Below the pieces are notes generated by a model. That model saw only the letters and a list, made by a program, of their open reading frames with translations, was not told where the DNA came from and ran no database searches. Of a DNA stretch of 64,000 nucleotides, positions 36,000-47,845 are shown piece by piece. Each line of letters opens with the position of its first letter. Position 1 is the stretch's first letter. Source of the DNA: Druceiella hillmani (taxonomy: Eukaryota; Arthropoda; Insecta; Lepidoptera; Hepialidae); NCBI GenBank assembly GCA_039881145.1, contig JAYKKI010000027.1, positions 23,571,001 to 23,635,000 on the forward strand, in the 5' to 3' direction. Made by a program: the position numbers and the translations under genes.

Positions 36000-36770
36000 C
36001 TATTTATTTTGTACTTTCATGATTAGATTGCTTATTTGTACACTGGAAATTGATGTTGCTTGGGAAAACAGAATTAAAAGACTTAGGATTAATTATGTTT
36101 AAACTAACATGTTGATATCATGATTGCATGTTAATACGTAATGATAATCTGGTTTATGGAAACTTGATCCGTTTCGCAAAATATAATTTTTATAAAAAAA
36201 AAACATCAAATCATTAGATCAATTTGTAAAGATATTGGAAATTATTTTAAAATGAAGGACGAAAGCTTTTATTGGGGGAAAATTATTGATATTATTTATA
36301 AATTTTTGCTCTTTGAAGTATCAATGTTCTTGCTACTAAATATGAAATAAGGTGAATGACGAAGTTAAAAGTTGGCAGATAATTTGTTGGTACTTGTAAT
36401 GAAATTTGTTTTGAGCAATGATTCAATAAGCAATTCAAATTATGCCAATATTTTTTTATTAAACCTTGAAACTGGTTCCGGAATACTTTTTAAAATTACT
36501 GAAAAATTAAAAACTAGCCTTTTCTTGTGCCTCTCTTCAGGTCATAATCAAAATATTTTTTTTACTTCTTCCTATATTGGTATTAGGACAGAAAAGGATG
36601 ATAGACATTTTTCTGTTACCTCTGGGCGTAAACTAATGGACAGAAAATAAGCAGTAATTTTTAGTATTGCGGGCTGAAATATCATTTATATGTATTTCAT
36701 TACTTCTTGGGTGACCGAGGAACGGAGCCATATTCCGAAAAAAAATAAACCTAAAATTCTTAATAATAAT
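36000..36770. other. AT-rich, no supported gene
   Basis: A 92-codon frame at 36372-36650 (+) begins with a TTG rather than an ATG and shows no motif. Confidence 0.5.
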
Positions 36771-36773
36771 GAT

Positions 36774-36811
36774 ATATTTTTGGTTTTATATTAATATAAA
36801 ACCAAAAATAT
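36774..36811. repeat. Perfect 38-bp palindrome
   Basis: Both halves are complementary without mismatch and with no loop (left half atatttttggttttatatt). Confidence 0.95.
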
Positions 36812-36902
36812 TAATTTTTGTTATAATAAATCGTCACCGTGATGTGTTGAGTTTAATATTAATTTTTGTTATAGTAAATCGTCACCGTGGTGTGTAGAGT
36901 TG
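36807..36902 (+). repeat. 48-bp tandem duplication
   Basis: Two copies of a unit starting aatattaatttttgttat and containing aaatcgtcaccgtg. They differ at a few bases (36807-36854 and 36855-36902). The palindrome above abuts the first copy. Confidence 0.85.
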
Positions 36903-37020
36903 ATCATAAGGCATATGGCCTTTGACGGTTCGGCGCATCCTGGTGACTCGGATTCGATTCGGGGCTGGACTAGTGTTCTGACTGGCTGTAAGAGATCGCT
37001 TTCATAACCGTAAGCCCGCA
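36880..37020 (+). repeat. Possible tRNA-derived SINE fragment
   Basis: A GC-raised block contains cggattcgattcggggc (36949-36965), close to the RNA polymerase III box B consensus GGTTCGANTCC. About 55 bases upstream is tggtgtgtagag, similar to box A. The T-arm does not pair and no full cloverleaf forms, so this is not a tRNA gene. The box spacing fits the head of a tRNA-derived SINE. No poly-A or simple-repeat tail is evident. Confidence 0.35.
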
Positions 37021-37463
37021 ACATTTTATATTAATGGTGTTCGTTAAAGTACGTAAATAAATACATAAATCATTCGGCGATGATAATATCTAACAAAAGC
37101 TGAGCGGGAGCAATGAATGGCTAATGTCTTTCTAAATCTAAGAACTACAATGTAGAAACAATGTGAGTGTAGCTTCCGACTATCTTACAGTCTTTCTAAC
37201 AAGTGCAGTAACGATGTATTAAGACATTTCTGCTGATTTGGTCTTTGTCAATTGAAATATATTTGTAACACGTGTGCTACATATGCTGCAAATGTATCCG
37301 TACTCATAGTTATCATACATTGTTTTACAACAATTAGATTTATTTATATCATCCAATAATTTTTATCACAGTTAAATTGTATAAATACTAACACCTAAAT
37401 ATTATGCGACGTATGATTTCCAGTTTAATGTGATGAGTTCATATTATATCATACAATTAACTC

Positions 37464-37745
37464 TTAAACAAGGAAATCATCCGTGAGTTCAAGATTTTCT
37501 TCCATTCTCATGATATTTCTACGCTTGCTATTGGGGTAAAGGATATTGAGGTCGTTTACATTTTCATTAATTAAATTAAAAATATTCCTTGACAATAATG
37601 TTTTGTTTTCAAAAACGGTATGAAAAATATTTAATAGATTAGCACCAATTATAAAATCGTAAAATACATGGGAAGGCAGGCTTGTTAAAATTTGTTCGAG
37701 GAAATTATTTGTAGCATTGTTTGATTTTGCCAGCCATAGCTTACA
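37464..37745 (-). other. 93-codon stop-to-stop frame without early ATG
   Basis: Open on the minus strand from after a TGA (37746-37748) to TAA (37464-37466). Its C-terminus reads PNSKRRNIMRMEENLELTDD, more mixed than the usual Phe/Ile/Leu-rich chance frames. No ATG occurs until near the end. A weak AG (gtaag) follows the upstream stop. It could be a terminal exon fragment, a mobile-element remnant or chance. Not recognised. Confidence 0.15.
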
Positions 37746-37748
37746 TCA

Positions 37749-39240
37749 GCGGTAAATTGTTACCAGTCGAGACTTTCAATAACTTCGGTTGTTAGTTATC
37801 TCTCGCTTCTATTTTTTAGTATTTGTACTCCATGGCCATATTCTATCGAGTACCCATGCTACATTTTGGAACCTCAATCTAGTAAAAAGACGTCATTTTA
37901 TGCAAAAAGTTAGTGCTAAGCTTAATATAATAATACTAATAATTATAATAATAATTATTAGCAATCCTTATTAAAAAAAACCTTGCATGATTTTCGCAAT
38001 AGATGTAGTCGCCACATAAGAAACAATAACATTAATGACATAATCATTACAGAGTCAGAAAAGGCTTCAATAAATTCTCGTATTTATGCAATCTAACTTT
38101 TTATTTCAACATTTATAGAAACGTTAAGGAAAAAGTTATTTTTTTATGTAAAATGATTTCTGACTTAATTCGGTTAGCTTTGAGTCTTGTCGGCTAACAA
38201 TGTCATAAATTTGAATGTATATTTTCAACAGGTTATTAAGAAATTTTTCTGTTATAAATGATTTTATGAAAATAAAATTAATATTTTAATATTATAAAAA
38301 ACTGAGTATAGGTTTTTTTCCGTTTTCAATTCGTTCAAATAAAAATATTTCTGTATAAAGATATAAAAAAAATTAAGTGTTTCTAATTTGCTGGGCATCC
38401 CATAACGGCTCACAATTTATTTTTCCTTCAAAAATTTAAGTTTTATTGCAAATAATTATTGCTTCGTTGTACTCTTCTTTGCCGAATGTGGACTTTGCCA
38501 GTAAATACCTTTTACAGAATACTATTTCTTCTAATGTGGTTAAAATCTAAACGTAAGTTAACAAATTCTATCAGCAAATATTTTCTCTCATTTGCCAATT
38601 TTCCTTCTAGAATATGAGACATTAAATGATTTTGCTAATCTTTCTTTGATTTCGCCTTTTCGAAGTTTGGTTGGATATACATCCAGGATTTTCCGTGGAT
38701 TAAAACTCCATTCCCTTAGAAATTATGTCCGATTTAAAATAAACTTAAACTCCTGAAAATTTCAAATTATCCAAAAATAAATCTTGCCAGCCGGTTGCGT
38801 CATTATATCGAATTCAAATCCGGTGCTACCAGAGCGATCTCTCTGAAAATAATGCATACCTCGGTAAACTGAACAAAGTTAAATTATAAGACGTGTAACA
38901 GTTACTAATTAATTCATCACAATTATCAGGTTTTAAATACTATCGATATGTCCTGGCTACGTACTAATTATAGTCACAGGTTATAAGTACTTAAATTAAT
39001 TTACAAATTCTGCATCACGTTTTATTCTGGCCGTTATTAATGTATTTTGGCAGTTATCAAAAAGACAATGCTTTGTTTGAAACTCTCATATAATTGCCTA
39101 ATGGGGTGTACCTGCGTTAAAATTTTAAAATTAATTTTTCCTAAAATTAGGCCGTGGTAGTTCGATTTCTTCATCTAAAATACCGTCATACTTGAATTTC
39201 ATCAAAATCGACGGAACCAGTTCCAAAAACGTGATTTCTG
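37749..39240. other. AT-rich, no supported gene
   Basis: Mid-GC patches at about 38460-38520 and 38640-38830 give no recognisable peptides on either strand. Confidence 0.45.
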
Positions 39241-39246
39241 ATATAC

Positions 39247-39339
<93 letters not shown>

Positions 39340-39340
39340 A
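39241..39340. repeat. (AT)n microsatellite, 100 bp
   Basis: Almost pure AT with aaat, acat and gtat interruptions. It lies about 300 bp before the first copy of the 420-bp duplication. Confidence 0.97.
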
Positions 39341-39642
39341 TCCAAGATCAACTTAGAATGAAACATTATCGAGGAAAATTGTGACTTCGCCGGAATTGAT
39401 TACTTACCGTAATATCAAATGGAGTATTAATTGAAAACTTATTTGACATACACTTCAGTTATATTGGTCTATCCAGTTGTATCACGTATATTCAGTGTTG
39501 AAAGAGCATACAAGGATACGAACTTTTTAGGATTATTCTTTTTTACTGAGTGAAAAATAGTACCATGGAAATTTTAGACAAATTAGCCTACGACATTGAG
39601 TGTAACCTATGTCCATTTCAATATTATTAATATTTGATGAAA

Positions 39643-40062
39643 CGAATAATAATTACATAAAGAAAAAGTAAAGTTATTAACGAGAAATGTTATACTTCCA
39701 AAATACCTCAATTTAATATTTAAATTATATATACCGCGGGAGTGAGCAGTGGCTTTTGCGATTCATTTTATCTCAGAAGTTATCCTATTTTGTTTTGTAC
39801 TGTAATGCATATTAAAACTACAAAAATCAATTTTGCAATGTGCTATACAGGTTATCCAGTGGATGCTTGAATATTACATTTTTCCTTGACTATATTTCTC
39901 CTTAAGTTGTCCTTGGATTACGGTTTGATATGCTTTCGATTACCAAACAACTTTCGATCGTGTAAAGAGGGAAGTTCTCTGCTCTATTTCTAAATTTCTT
40001 CTCCTTTCTGTAAGATGCGGATAAAAAGTGATATAAACGAAGGAAAGACTTTAATCTGACAT
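39643..40062 (+). repeat. 420-bp direct duplication, copy A
   Basis: Matches 41194-41619 along its whole length at roughly nine bases in ten with few small indels, from cgaataataattacat to aaagactttaatctgacat. No open frame is shared by both copies. It starts without TG, ends without CA and has no primer-binding site after it, so long terminal repeats are unlikely. Confidence 0.92.
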
Positions 40063-40696
40063 TTATTTTGAAAGATTTGGATTAAATTAGAATTTGACAC
40101 TGTGACTTTGTTATATATAGTTCCAGTAAATACCTTGGTAAATTAATGGCGACTTTTTTACTTATTTACAATAAGAAGCTATTTGCTGTTATCAGATGTA
40201 TAACTTATGACTACAAAATGTTTTTATCACCTTTTCAAGTGAAATATGGCAAGCGTCTCACAAATTAATCAAATTAAATAGATATACATTAAAGTCCCGA
40301 TGGTGAACTACAGCGACATGCCAACTACTATTGTTATTAAATAAAGTTTATTATTATAAAGCTTTTGTATTTAAATTGATATCATTTGGATGTGATATGA
40401 GCTTACAGTTAAATTTAATGATTTCGTATCTTAAGTAAAAAAACTGAATTCTTTTAGAATGAGTTAGTGCTCGTCTGTCAAATCACTTATTGTTCACAGA
40501 AATGGTTTAAATTTGGCGTGGCCATAGAGTATATTAACTCTAATTTTTAAAAATATAGAAATTGAAAATTTATTTGTATAATTATGAAAAATTAAATATA
40601 CGAAGGAACAGCTCCTCAAACTCTGTACCCATTTTCAAATTTTATTTGAGATATTTTTATAAATATCGCAAGTATATCCTTATATTAACCGTATAT

Positions 40697-40699
<3 letters not shown>

Positions 40700-40756
<57 letters not shown>
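40700..40756. repeat. Compound (AC)n(AT)n microsatellite
   Basis: About 15 AC units run into about 14 AT units, between the two copies of the 420-bp duplication. Confidence 0.97.
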
Positions 40757-41193
40757 TTCTTTTTTTTTGGTTTTAAACTCTCGAAACTATTACGTTACTA
40801 CAACTTTACCCAAAATTTACCGGAAGAATATACTGATGATTGAAAAAGGCTTCATAAATTGACGCCTAAGATACAACTAGGCAAAACATATTTGCACGCT
40901 GAAAAATTATATCAATATTGTAAATAGTTTGGTAGTACTTGAGTGATTTACTTCGTCTTCACGTGGAAGATATGGCAAAAAAATACATTCAAGGCTTAGT
41001 TTTATTTCGTATAATTCTAGAAGTGTTCAATGTGTGTTTTGATTTCATTACTCTCGTGGCGACATAGATTCTATATGTCTTTTAATATTTTAATTTTCTT
41101 CTTATAGGATACACATGAAGTCAATAAAACCAGGTAATTGTGGTTGTAAAAAACATTATTACCCACCTTGTGCGTATGGTGTGTGGTTGTGTG

Positions 41194-41619
41194 CGAATAA
41201 CAATTACATATAGAAAAAGTAACGTTATTAACGAGAAACGTTATACTCCCAAAATACCTCATTTTAATATTTAGATTATATATACAGCGGGAGTGAGTAG
41301 CTTCAGTGGCTTCTGCGATTCATTTTATCTCAGAAGTTACCCTATTTCGTTTTATACTGTAATGCATATTAAAACTATAAAAATCAATTTTTCAATGTGC
41401 TATAAAGGTTTTCCAGGGGATGCTTGAATATTACATTTATCCTTGACTATATTTCTCCTTAAGTTGACCTTGGATTAAGGTTTGATATACTTTCGATTAC
41501 CAAACACCTTTCGATTGTGTAAAGAGGGAAGTTCTCTGCTCTATTTCCAAATTTCTTCTCCTTTTTGTAAGATGCGGATAAAAAGCGATATAAACGAAGG
41601 AAAGACTTTTATCTGACAT
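41194..41619 (+). repeat. 420-bp direct duplication, copy B
   Basis: The second copy of 39643-40062, 1551 bases downstream. It has a 5-6 base insertion (gtagcttcagtgg against gcagtgg) near 41295. Confidence 0.92.
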
Positions 41620-42959
41620 CCGATCTGACACCGATTTCCTCTTAAGAATTTGCGACTTCCACATTTTATAAGTTATGAGAGGTTTAAATTCGTGAAATTT
41701 CTTTTAATTTGTCAGCAATCAGAATACACGTTGATGAGGCATTTTAAGCCTTCCATTATCTAACTCTTGGATACATCTCAGTAAATTATAAATTGCGCTA
41801 TGTATTACATTATAAAATTGGTCATCCACCTAATCTTCATCACTCAGAAATTCAATTTGATATGAAGATGGATGAAAACATTTTTTTGATATGCAATTCA
41901 TGAAGTTTATTATTCCCAGATTTTTACTGTAATATTTTTAAAATTATATAGTAATAAAAATATTTAAAAAATAAATTTTCTTAAAATATAAAAAAAATAA
42001 ACCATATATAATTATATTTCTTTTTTTAACAAACTATTAAGGAGTCGAAAATATAGTTTGTTGTTTTAGCAATCTGTATTTTCGTATATATGGTTACCCT
42101 GATTATATTATCCGTATTTGTTGTGGTTACTTCTATTTTCATGTGAACATTTTCTTTTAAAAACTTAATGGTTTGTCTGATTTAGGTAAATAGTGATTAA
42201 GGGAATTGTATTTTTATTAGATAAAATACCGAAGGCTAGAAATAAATACAAAATGGGTGAAGGTAGTGGCTCTAAAGTGTCATATTTTTTAAGATATTAG
42301 AAATAGTCTTTAAACAGGTCATGCGTGTAGAGAACATAAACCCTTAATTTAATAGTTCAGAAGTTATTCAGCACTTTTTTGTATAAATATGAATAAAAAT
42401 TAATACATAATCATATTTCTAAATTTTCCTGACGGTTTCAATAACGCGACATAATTATAAAATGATTAGACCCACTAATTAAATTTAAGGGAATTGGCAG
42501 TTCTGACCTTGGGGAAGAAAATCTAAAAAAAATTAAATACACTCAGCATTGAAACTATATAATCAAACAGACTATTAAAAAGGACAATAATTTAATGTTA
42601 CATGTTGTTAGGAGTGAAACGGTAAAAATAAAGTGCTTAATGAGAAGTCATCTCAGTGGTATTAGTCAATGATATAGTCTTAGAAGACCTTTATCATAGA
42701 TTTTGTTTTATGTTTTTTTTTGTTTTAATCCTTTCTGGTCGATTTTTTATTAATTTTTACATTTTATTACAGAAATATATAATGATATCTCAATATTTTA
42801 GTTCAAATCATACCTTAACTTACAATAAAATATTACACCACAAATAAAAGATGTTAAAAAACGGTAATGGTTATATTAACATTAATAAATACGAGTAAGT
42901 GAATTACCTTAATGATTAGGTTAAACGAGAAAATTCTCTTCAGTAGAATCGCTTACTAA
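41620..42959. other. AT-rich, no supported gene
   Basis: A 63-codon frame at 42656-42847 is Phe/Leu/Ile-rich. Nothing else was seen. Confidence 0.5.
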
Positions 42960-43290
42960 TGAATGTCTCAATGCTGAAATACTTGAATGGCTCGAACCGC
43001 AAGTTTCGCATAGAATAGCAGAGGGCAACCTTATCTAAGCCATTCGCCCATTAAACCCCCACTGTTCCGCAGTGCTCGCTATATGAGCCTGCACCCTAGG
43101 CCTAGGTATCATCTAGTCCGACGGAGGACAAAAGGTTTATATTTCCCTATCTCGTATATTGACACGAAAGTATCAACAAATTTGAACCTTAACCCTTTCC
43201 AAAACGGGCACCGAAGAAAGGCATATAATCGAGACACGAACGTACACGAATAGATTGGAGCGATAAATAAAGCGTGAACATTGCAAATAC
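42960..43290. promoter_or_regulatory. GC-raised island, candidate regulatory DNA
   Basis: Contains ggctcgaaccgcaagtttcg, ccccactgttccgcagtgct, the 12-base palindrome cctaggcctagg (43095-43106), gtccgacggaggac and gagacacgaacgtacacg. No frame is open through it. The base composition contrasts strongly with 42.0-42.9 and 43.3-44.2 kb. Confidence 0.28.
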
Positions 43291-44200
43291 AAGAAAGGAT
43301 AATAAAAGACGAAACATCTTTTTAACATGAAATTTTAGTTTAAGTTTATACGCGGTCTGTACGTTTTTGAATTGTATTGAGATAGTTCTATTTGGGGAAA
43401 TAAATATTTAACGGGGTTTACAACATATAAATTCAGTTTAGAAAAATATATCATATTGCATAACTACAAAAATTCTTATATGACAATGTATTTTTCAAAA
43501 ATCGATGTAAAATATATGTAATGTGAAATATACATTAGTATTGTTTATATTAGGATAACAAGAATTAAAACTTAATTCAGCATTTTGTGTCTAATTTCAT
43601 CCTTTAAATGGACATATTTTAAAATTCGTGGTGAATTTATAAAATATTATTAGAAAGACAAATTTTCAGTTATTTGTAAAATACTAAAATGGGCAGTGGT
43701 TTCTTTTATGAATTATTTGTTAATTATATAGTATCGTTTTAAAAATATACTTGGAAAAGGCAGGTTTAGCAATTTACGTACTACTAATTACATTTCTTTA
43801 AGTCTATTTACAAGATAAACTTTAAATTTGTTTTATAAGAATTTTACCTCAATGAGGTTATCTCTCTACTCGACATTTATTCAGGTATTGCATTGATTCC
43901 AACCAGAAAATATGACATGGAACTTCAATAACAATTTAATCCCTTGCTTGGAAATTTATAATAACTAAATACCTATATCCTTATTTAAATTATTCTCCGC
44001 CAATTTTGCATTTATGCAATGAAATTTATGCTGGTTGTTTTAAACTATTTATAATTAATTTACAAAAAGTAAGTGTTCACCTTCGAATAAAATAGTATCA
44101 TTACACGTATACGTTAATTAAAACAAAAAAAAATTCTTCTGAATTTTATTTCTCTATTAAAAAAACTTTCTTTATTAAAAAAACTTCCCAAAGTATTACG
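43291..44200. other. AT-rich, no supported gene
   Basis: No open frame above 60 codons and no repeat recognised. It ends with a doubled tttattaaaaaaac word just before the tandem array. Confidence 0.55.
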
Positions 44201-44355
44201 GTACAAAATTATACCATGCTGTGATTAACATCGTACAAAATGATACCATGATGTGATTAACATCGTACAAAATGATACCATGCTGTGATTAACATCGTAC
44301 AAAATGATACCATGCTGTGATTAACATCGTACAAAATTATACCATGCTGTGATTA
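44201..44355 (+). repeat. 32-bp tandem repeat, about 4.8 copies
   Basis: The unit is gtacaaaatgataccatgct followed by gtgattaacatc. The three inner copies carry aatgatacc, while the first and last copies both carry aattatacc. This suggests interior homogenisation. Confidence 0.95.
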
Positions 44356-45109
44356 GGCAGAGAAATTAGTGCTAAAAAAGTAAAAGCTAAAAATCGAACA
44401 TGGAAATCAATGTAAGTCCCTTTATTTGATTATTTGCAGTACAATATTTAGAAACTTGTTCGCGTATATTCATGAAAAATAATAAATTAAATTCCCATAT
44501 TCCTGCAAACATTTTTTTATTACTTTTTTGTTATTTGCAGTAAACTCTTCTAGAGGATATTTTGATCACCTTTAGGTCAATATAATAGCACGTTTTACCT
44601 ACTGCTTCTTCATTTTACTCATTATAATTTTAACAAATCCAACCTCATTTTTATCACTAAGTTTAGAAGATGGAAGTGGAGAATAAATAATCTTAAAACC
44701 ATTGGCATAATTTGAACTTTATTTCTTTATTTTCTGGACCTTTAAACACAAATTCACAATGAATAAGACAATATTTGATGAATAAATATATTTTTCGCAT
44801 TTTTTATATATTTTACATCTTTTCACGTATAAACAATTGAACATAAAAATGGTGTCGCTGTCCATTAATTTCAGGTGTGTTTAGTTATACTTTAGGCCAA
44901 TTTGTGTATAAATTAATTTTCAAGATTTGAAGTTTACCTAAATGTTATTAATGGACCATAAGTTATGTACATTATAAAGGTTTAAACTATAAATAAGTGA
45001 AAGGTGTGATGAAACATATTTACTTTGACTTAAATAAAAATAACCATTCGAAATGTCTAAAAATATTTCGATTTTTTGAAACTATCACAAAATTACTTAA
45101 GCGAAAGAG
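44356..45109. other. AT-rich, no supported gene
   Basis: Nothing recognisable. The start of a 95-codon plus-strand frame (44997-45284) lies here and runs into the CpG island. Confidence 0.5.
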
Positions 45110-45350
45110 GAGAAAAGTTTGCATCGTGCTTCGTCCGTCAGCATTAAAACGGATCCACCGTACTGCGACACCGCAGCGGAGCGCTAGCGAACGCTTCACG
45201 CCGCCCGCCGAACTGTTTATTTACGAGAGGCGGCGCGAGCGTCTCCCTAATGGCCCGCAGTCACGCACTCGCCGCGCTAACTGAATACCTCGCGCGTAGA
45301 GCCCGCTCTGTGTCGCGGTAGCGACCGGTGTAGCGATTAAAAAAGAGAAC
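45110..45350. promoter_or_regulatory. CpG-dense island, strongest in the window
   Basis: About 240 bp with more than thirty CpGs and GC far above everything around it. It includes accgcagcggagcgctagcg, cttcacgccgcccgccgaac, tttacgagaggcggcgcgag, actcgccgcgctaactg and tgtcgcggtagcgaccgg. The word gaactgtttatttacgag contains a forkhead-type TGTTTATTTAC core. Opposed frames of 95 (+) and 62 (-) codons cross it with no recognisable domain, as expected where stops are rare. Best read as an unmethylated promoter or conserved regulatory element; a first exon is possible. Confidence 0.45.
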
Positions 45351-45431
45351 GGATTTATCAATCTAAGTATGAAGCATATGATTTGTGACCTTGGGAGCAT
45401 AACCGACAAAGATACATGAGATACCTTGCAT

Positions 45432-45440
45432 TATATATAT

Positions 45441-45527
<87 letters not shown>
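45432..45527. repeat. Compound (TA)n(CA)n(TA)n microsatellite
   Basis: Short TA, about eight CA units, then about 35 TA units. It lies 80 bp after the CpG island and generates the Ile-Tyr frame at 45363-45569 (-). Confidence 0.97.
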
Positions 45528-45528
<1 letters not shown>

Positions 45529-47842
45529 CGCAATGCCGCTACATTAATTAATAATATTAGTCTCCTCATCGAAATAGTTACTATATAAAATTACAGTAAT
45601 TACAATTTGTTAAGATTTTTATATAATTCAAGATATGTGATCAATATCCCTATCGGTTTTCTAATAAATTATACTTAGTTCATCGTAAAACATAATCATA
45701 ACATCTTTGTTTGTTAGACAGAAATTTATTTTGTTTATACCTCTGTGAAATTATTCAATAACCATATGAATAACGAAATGACTATGTTAGCATTGAATTT
45801 GTTATATATCCTAAAAAACATTCAGTTCTGGAAGCACTTAATATTTTAAGGCCCTTAAGCCAACTTCTTCCACCACATTCGTTCTTAAATTTTGAGTTAA
45901 GAAATGTTGTTTAATTGACTCTTTTACAAATACGATAGTAATGGTTTGGCGCTATTCGCGATTTACAGCAATTTGTTAAATGGTCATTAGTTAATTGAGT
46001 GTTTTCTAATATCGTTCTACACTTGTGACATATAACTAACTCCAGTTTTAATTCCAAAATGATGTGTGCTGACATACGGAGACCTTTAAATAAATGAAAG
46101 AGATATATTTAAATGAATGAAAAGTCTTCATTTCCATTGGATTATTTCAATATTTCCTACGATGAAATAAAAAATTACTTAAATTTTAATGTAAATTAAA
46201 AATCACCCTCAAGCAGGTTTAAAAACGATATAAACCATTTTCCCATATTTCCAAAGTACTATCAACGACCTAAGACATCTTTACATATTTAAAGTACATT
46301 TATATGTTCCTTTATGAGTTAGATTACAGTAAAAGATTTAACTGAGGATTTAAGAGTTTGGATACTTAATCATAACTGTTTTAAATTTATAACTCTTTTA
46401 AATATATAATGCCATTATTATAGCCAAGGAAATCGCCAAAATTAGGTTAGTAACATTTGATTACATATTTATTATTATTTTTGTACTTTGACAACTTTTG
46501 CAAACTTTTTGGTCACATTTAGATCAAAGTAATAGTAATAGTATGTTTCTTCTATTATTTCTTAATATTATTCTTGCATTTCAATGTTCATTACAATTTT
46601 AAAAATCTCATTTTTTAATTTCTAGGAATGTTAAAAAAAATTGGTATATTTTAAAATCAACGGCACTTATCCCCGGGTTTAAGGTTAAAATGAAGATTAA
46701 ATAAATTTAATGATATTGGATAATTTTAAATTTTATTTCCGTATTATCTGAATATTTAAAACCGAATTCGTGATGAACAATATATTGCCTTGCGAATAAA
46801 TGCATTTTTCGCAATTTTTATTTATAATATATCTTCGATGTATAAAATATTAGGCATGTAAAGTTCCCTTGCAAGATAATTGGTAAATTAGGAATAAACT
46901 TATATTTTTTTTACATTAAAACACTTATTGTTGAAAAAATGTAAATTTAATGGCCATGAAATATATTTACGTAAACTTGATTTAATTATTTGTTTGTTAC
47001 CTCTTTGATGCATACTCGGTGGACTTATTCTCATAAAAATCATCTCTTCAGAACAATCATAATTACGGAAATCAAACCGTTATTAAGACGTGGATTGTTA
47101 AAGAAGCTTTACATAATTTATATTCGAAGCATGATAAGTAAATGTAAATTTGTTAATTCGAACTCTCACATAATCTTTAATAAAAACCAATTTACATTTT
47201 TGTAATTTCTTGTCCTTGCACTACTCATTTTAATGGATCATGAAAAAACTTGATGTATATCGAAAATTCTTGTTACAACCTCTAATTGATTTAATTGAAT
47301 CCTTAGCTTATTTCTTAAAAGTATGATTATTAAATAAACAAATAACACAAGGGAATAAGGGTCAGACAACCAGAACAGTAATAACATATTTTTATTTTCC
47401 TACCCTCACCTTTGACACATGAAAATTTCAAAGTGTAGTGACAGGTCTAATATTCTTTTTATTTCAAGTTAATTGTTTTGCTTGAATTAGCTTATTTTTC
47501 ACGCGTCCTCCCAGCAGATGGTTGTAAATATTACGAATCAACGAGTTCTTTTTTGCCTTATTACATCACATAAAGTTATACTGACGTTTATTTCATAAAA
47601 ATATGGCTAGTGATCAAAGAAAAAGTTCATCAAATAAATTTTGTTACGTTTGCACATGTTATGTAGTGACACAACAAAACAAATTCGGAAGACATAAAAG
47701 CAGGTTGCTGCTCCTATTCTGAATTTAGATTTGAAAATATGGAAAACACGTTGACACCTAATACGTGCTGTATTTATTATTACATGGGACTTGTAAAGTG
47801 TAAGAAATGTAAATAAAACAAAATGCCATTTTATATGATACT
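45528..47842. other. AT-rich, no supported gene
   Basis: Only a 71-codon plus-strand frame at 46990-47205, without motif. No repeat recognised. Confidence 0.55.
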
Positions 47843-47845
47843 ATG

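Noticed and set aside
36880..37020. Intact tRNA gene
   Set aside because: Box B-like word is present but the T-arm does not pair and no acceptor stem can be found.
39643..41619. LTR retrotransposon or TRIM element from the 420-bp direct repeats
   Set aside because: Repeats lack TG...CA ends, there is no primer-binding site or polypurine tract, and the interior is a microsatellite and unique DNA.
44201..44355. CRISPR array (32-bp regular repeat)
   Set aside because: Units are head-to-tail without unique spacers, in eukaryotic DNA.
44997..45409. Opposed 95- and 62-codon frames over the CpG island as genes
   Set aside because: Stops are rare in GC-rich DNA. Neither peptide has a domain, and both run out into AT-rich flanks.
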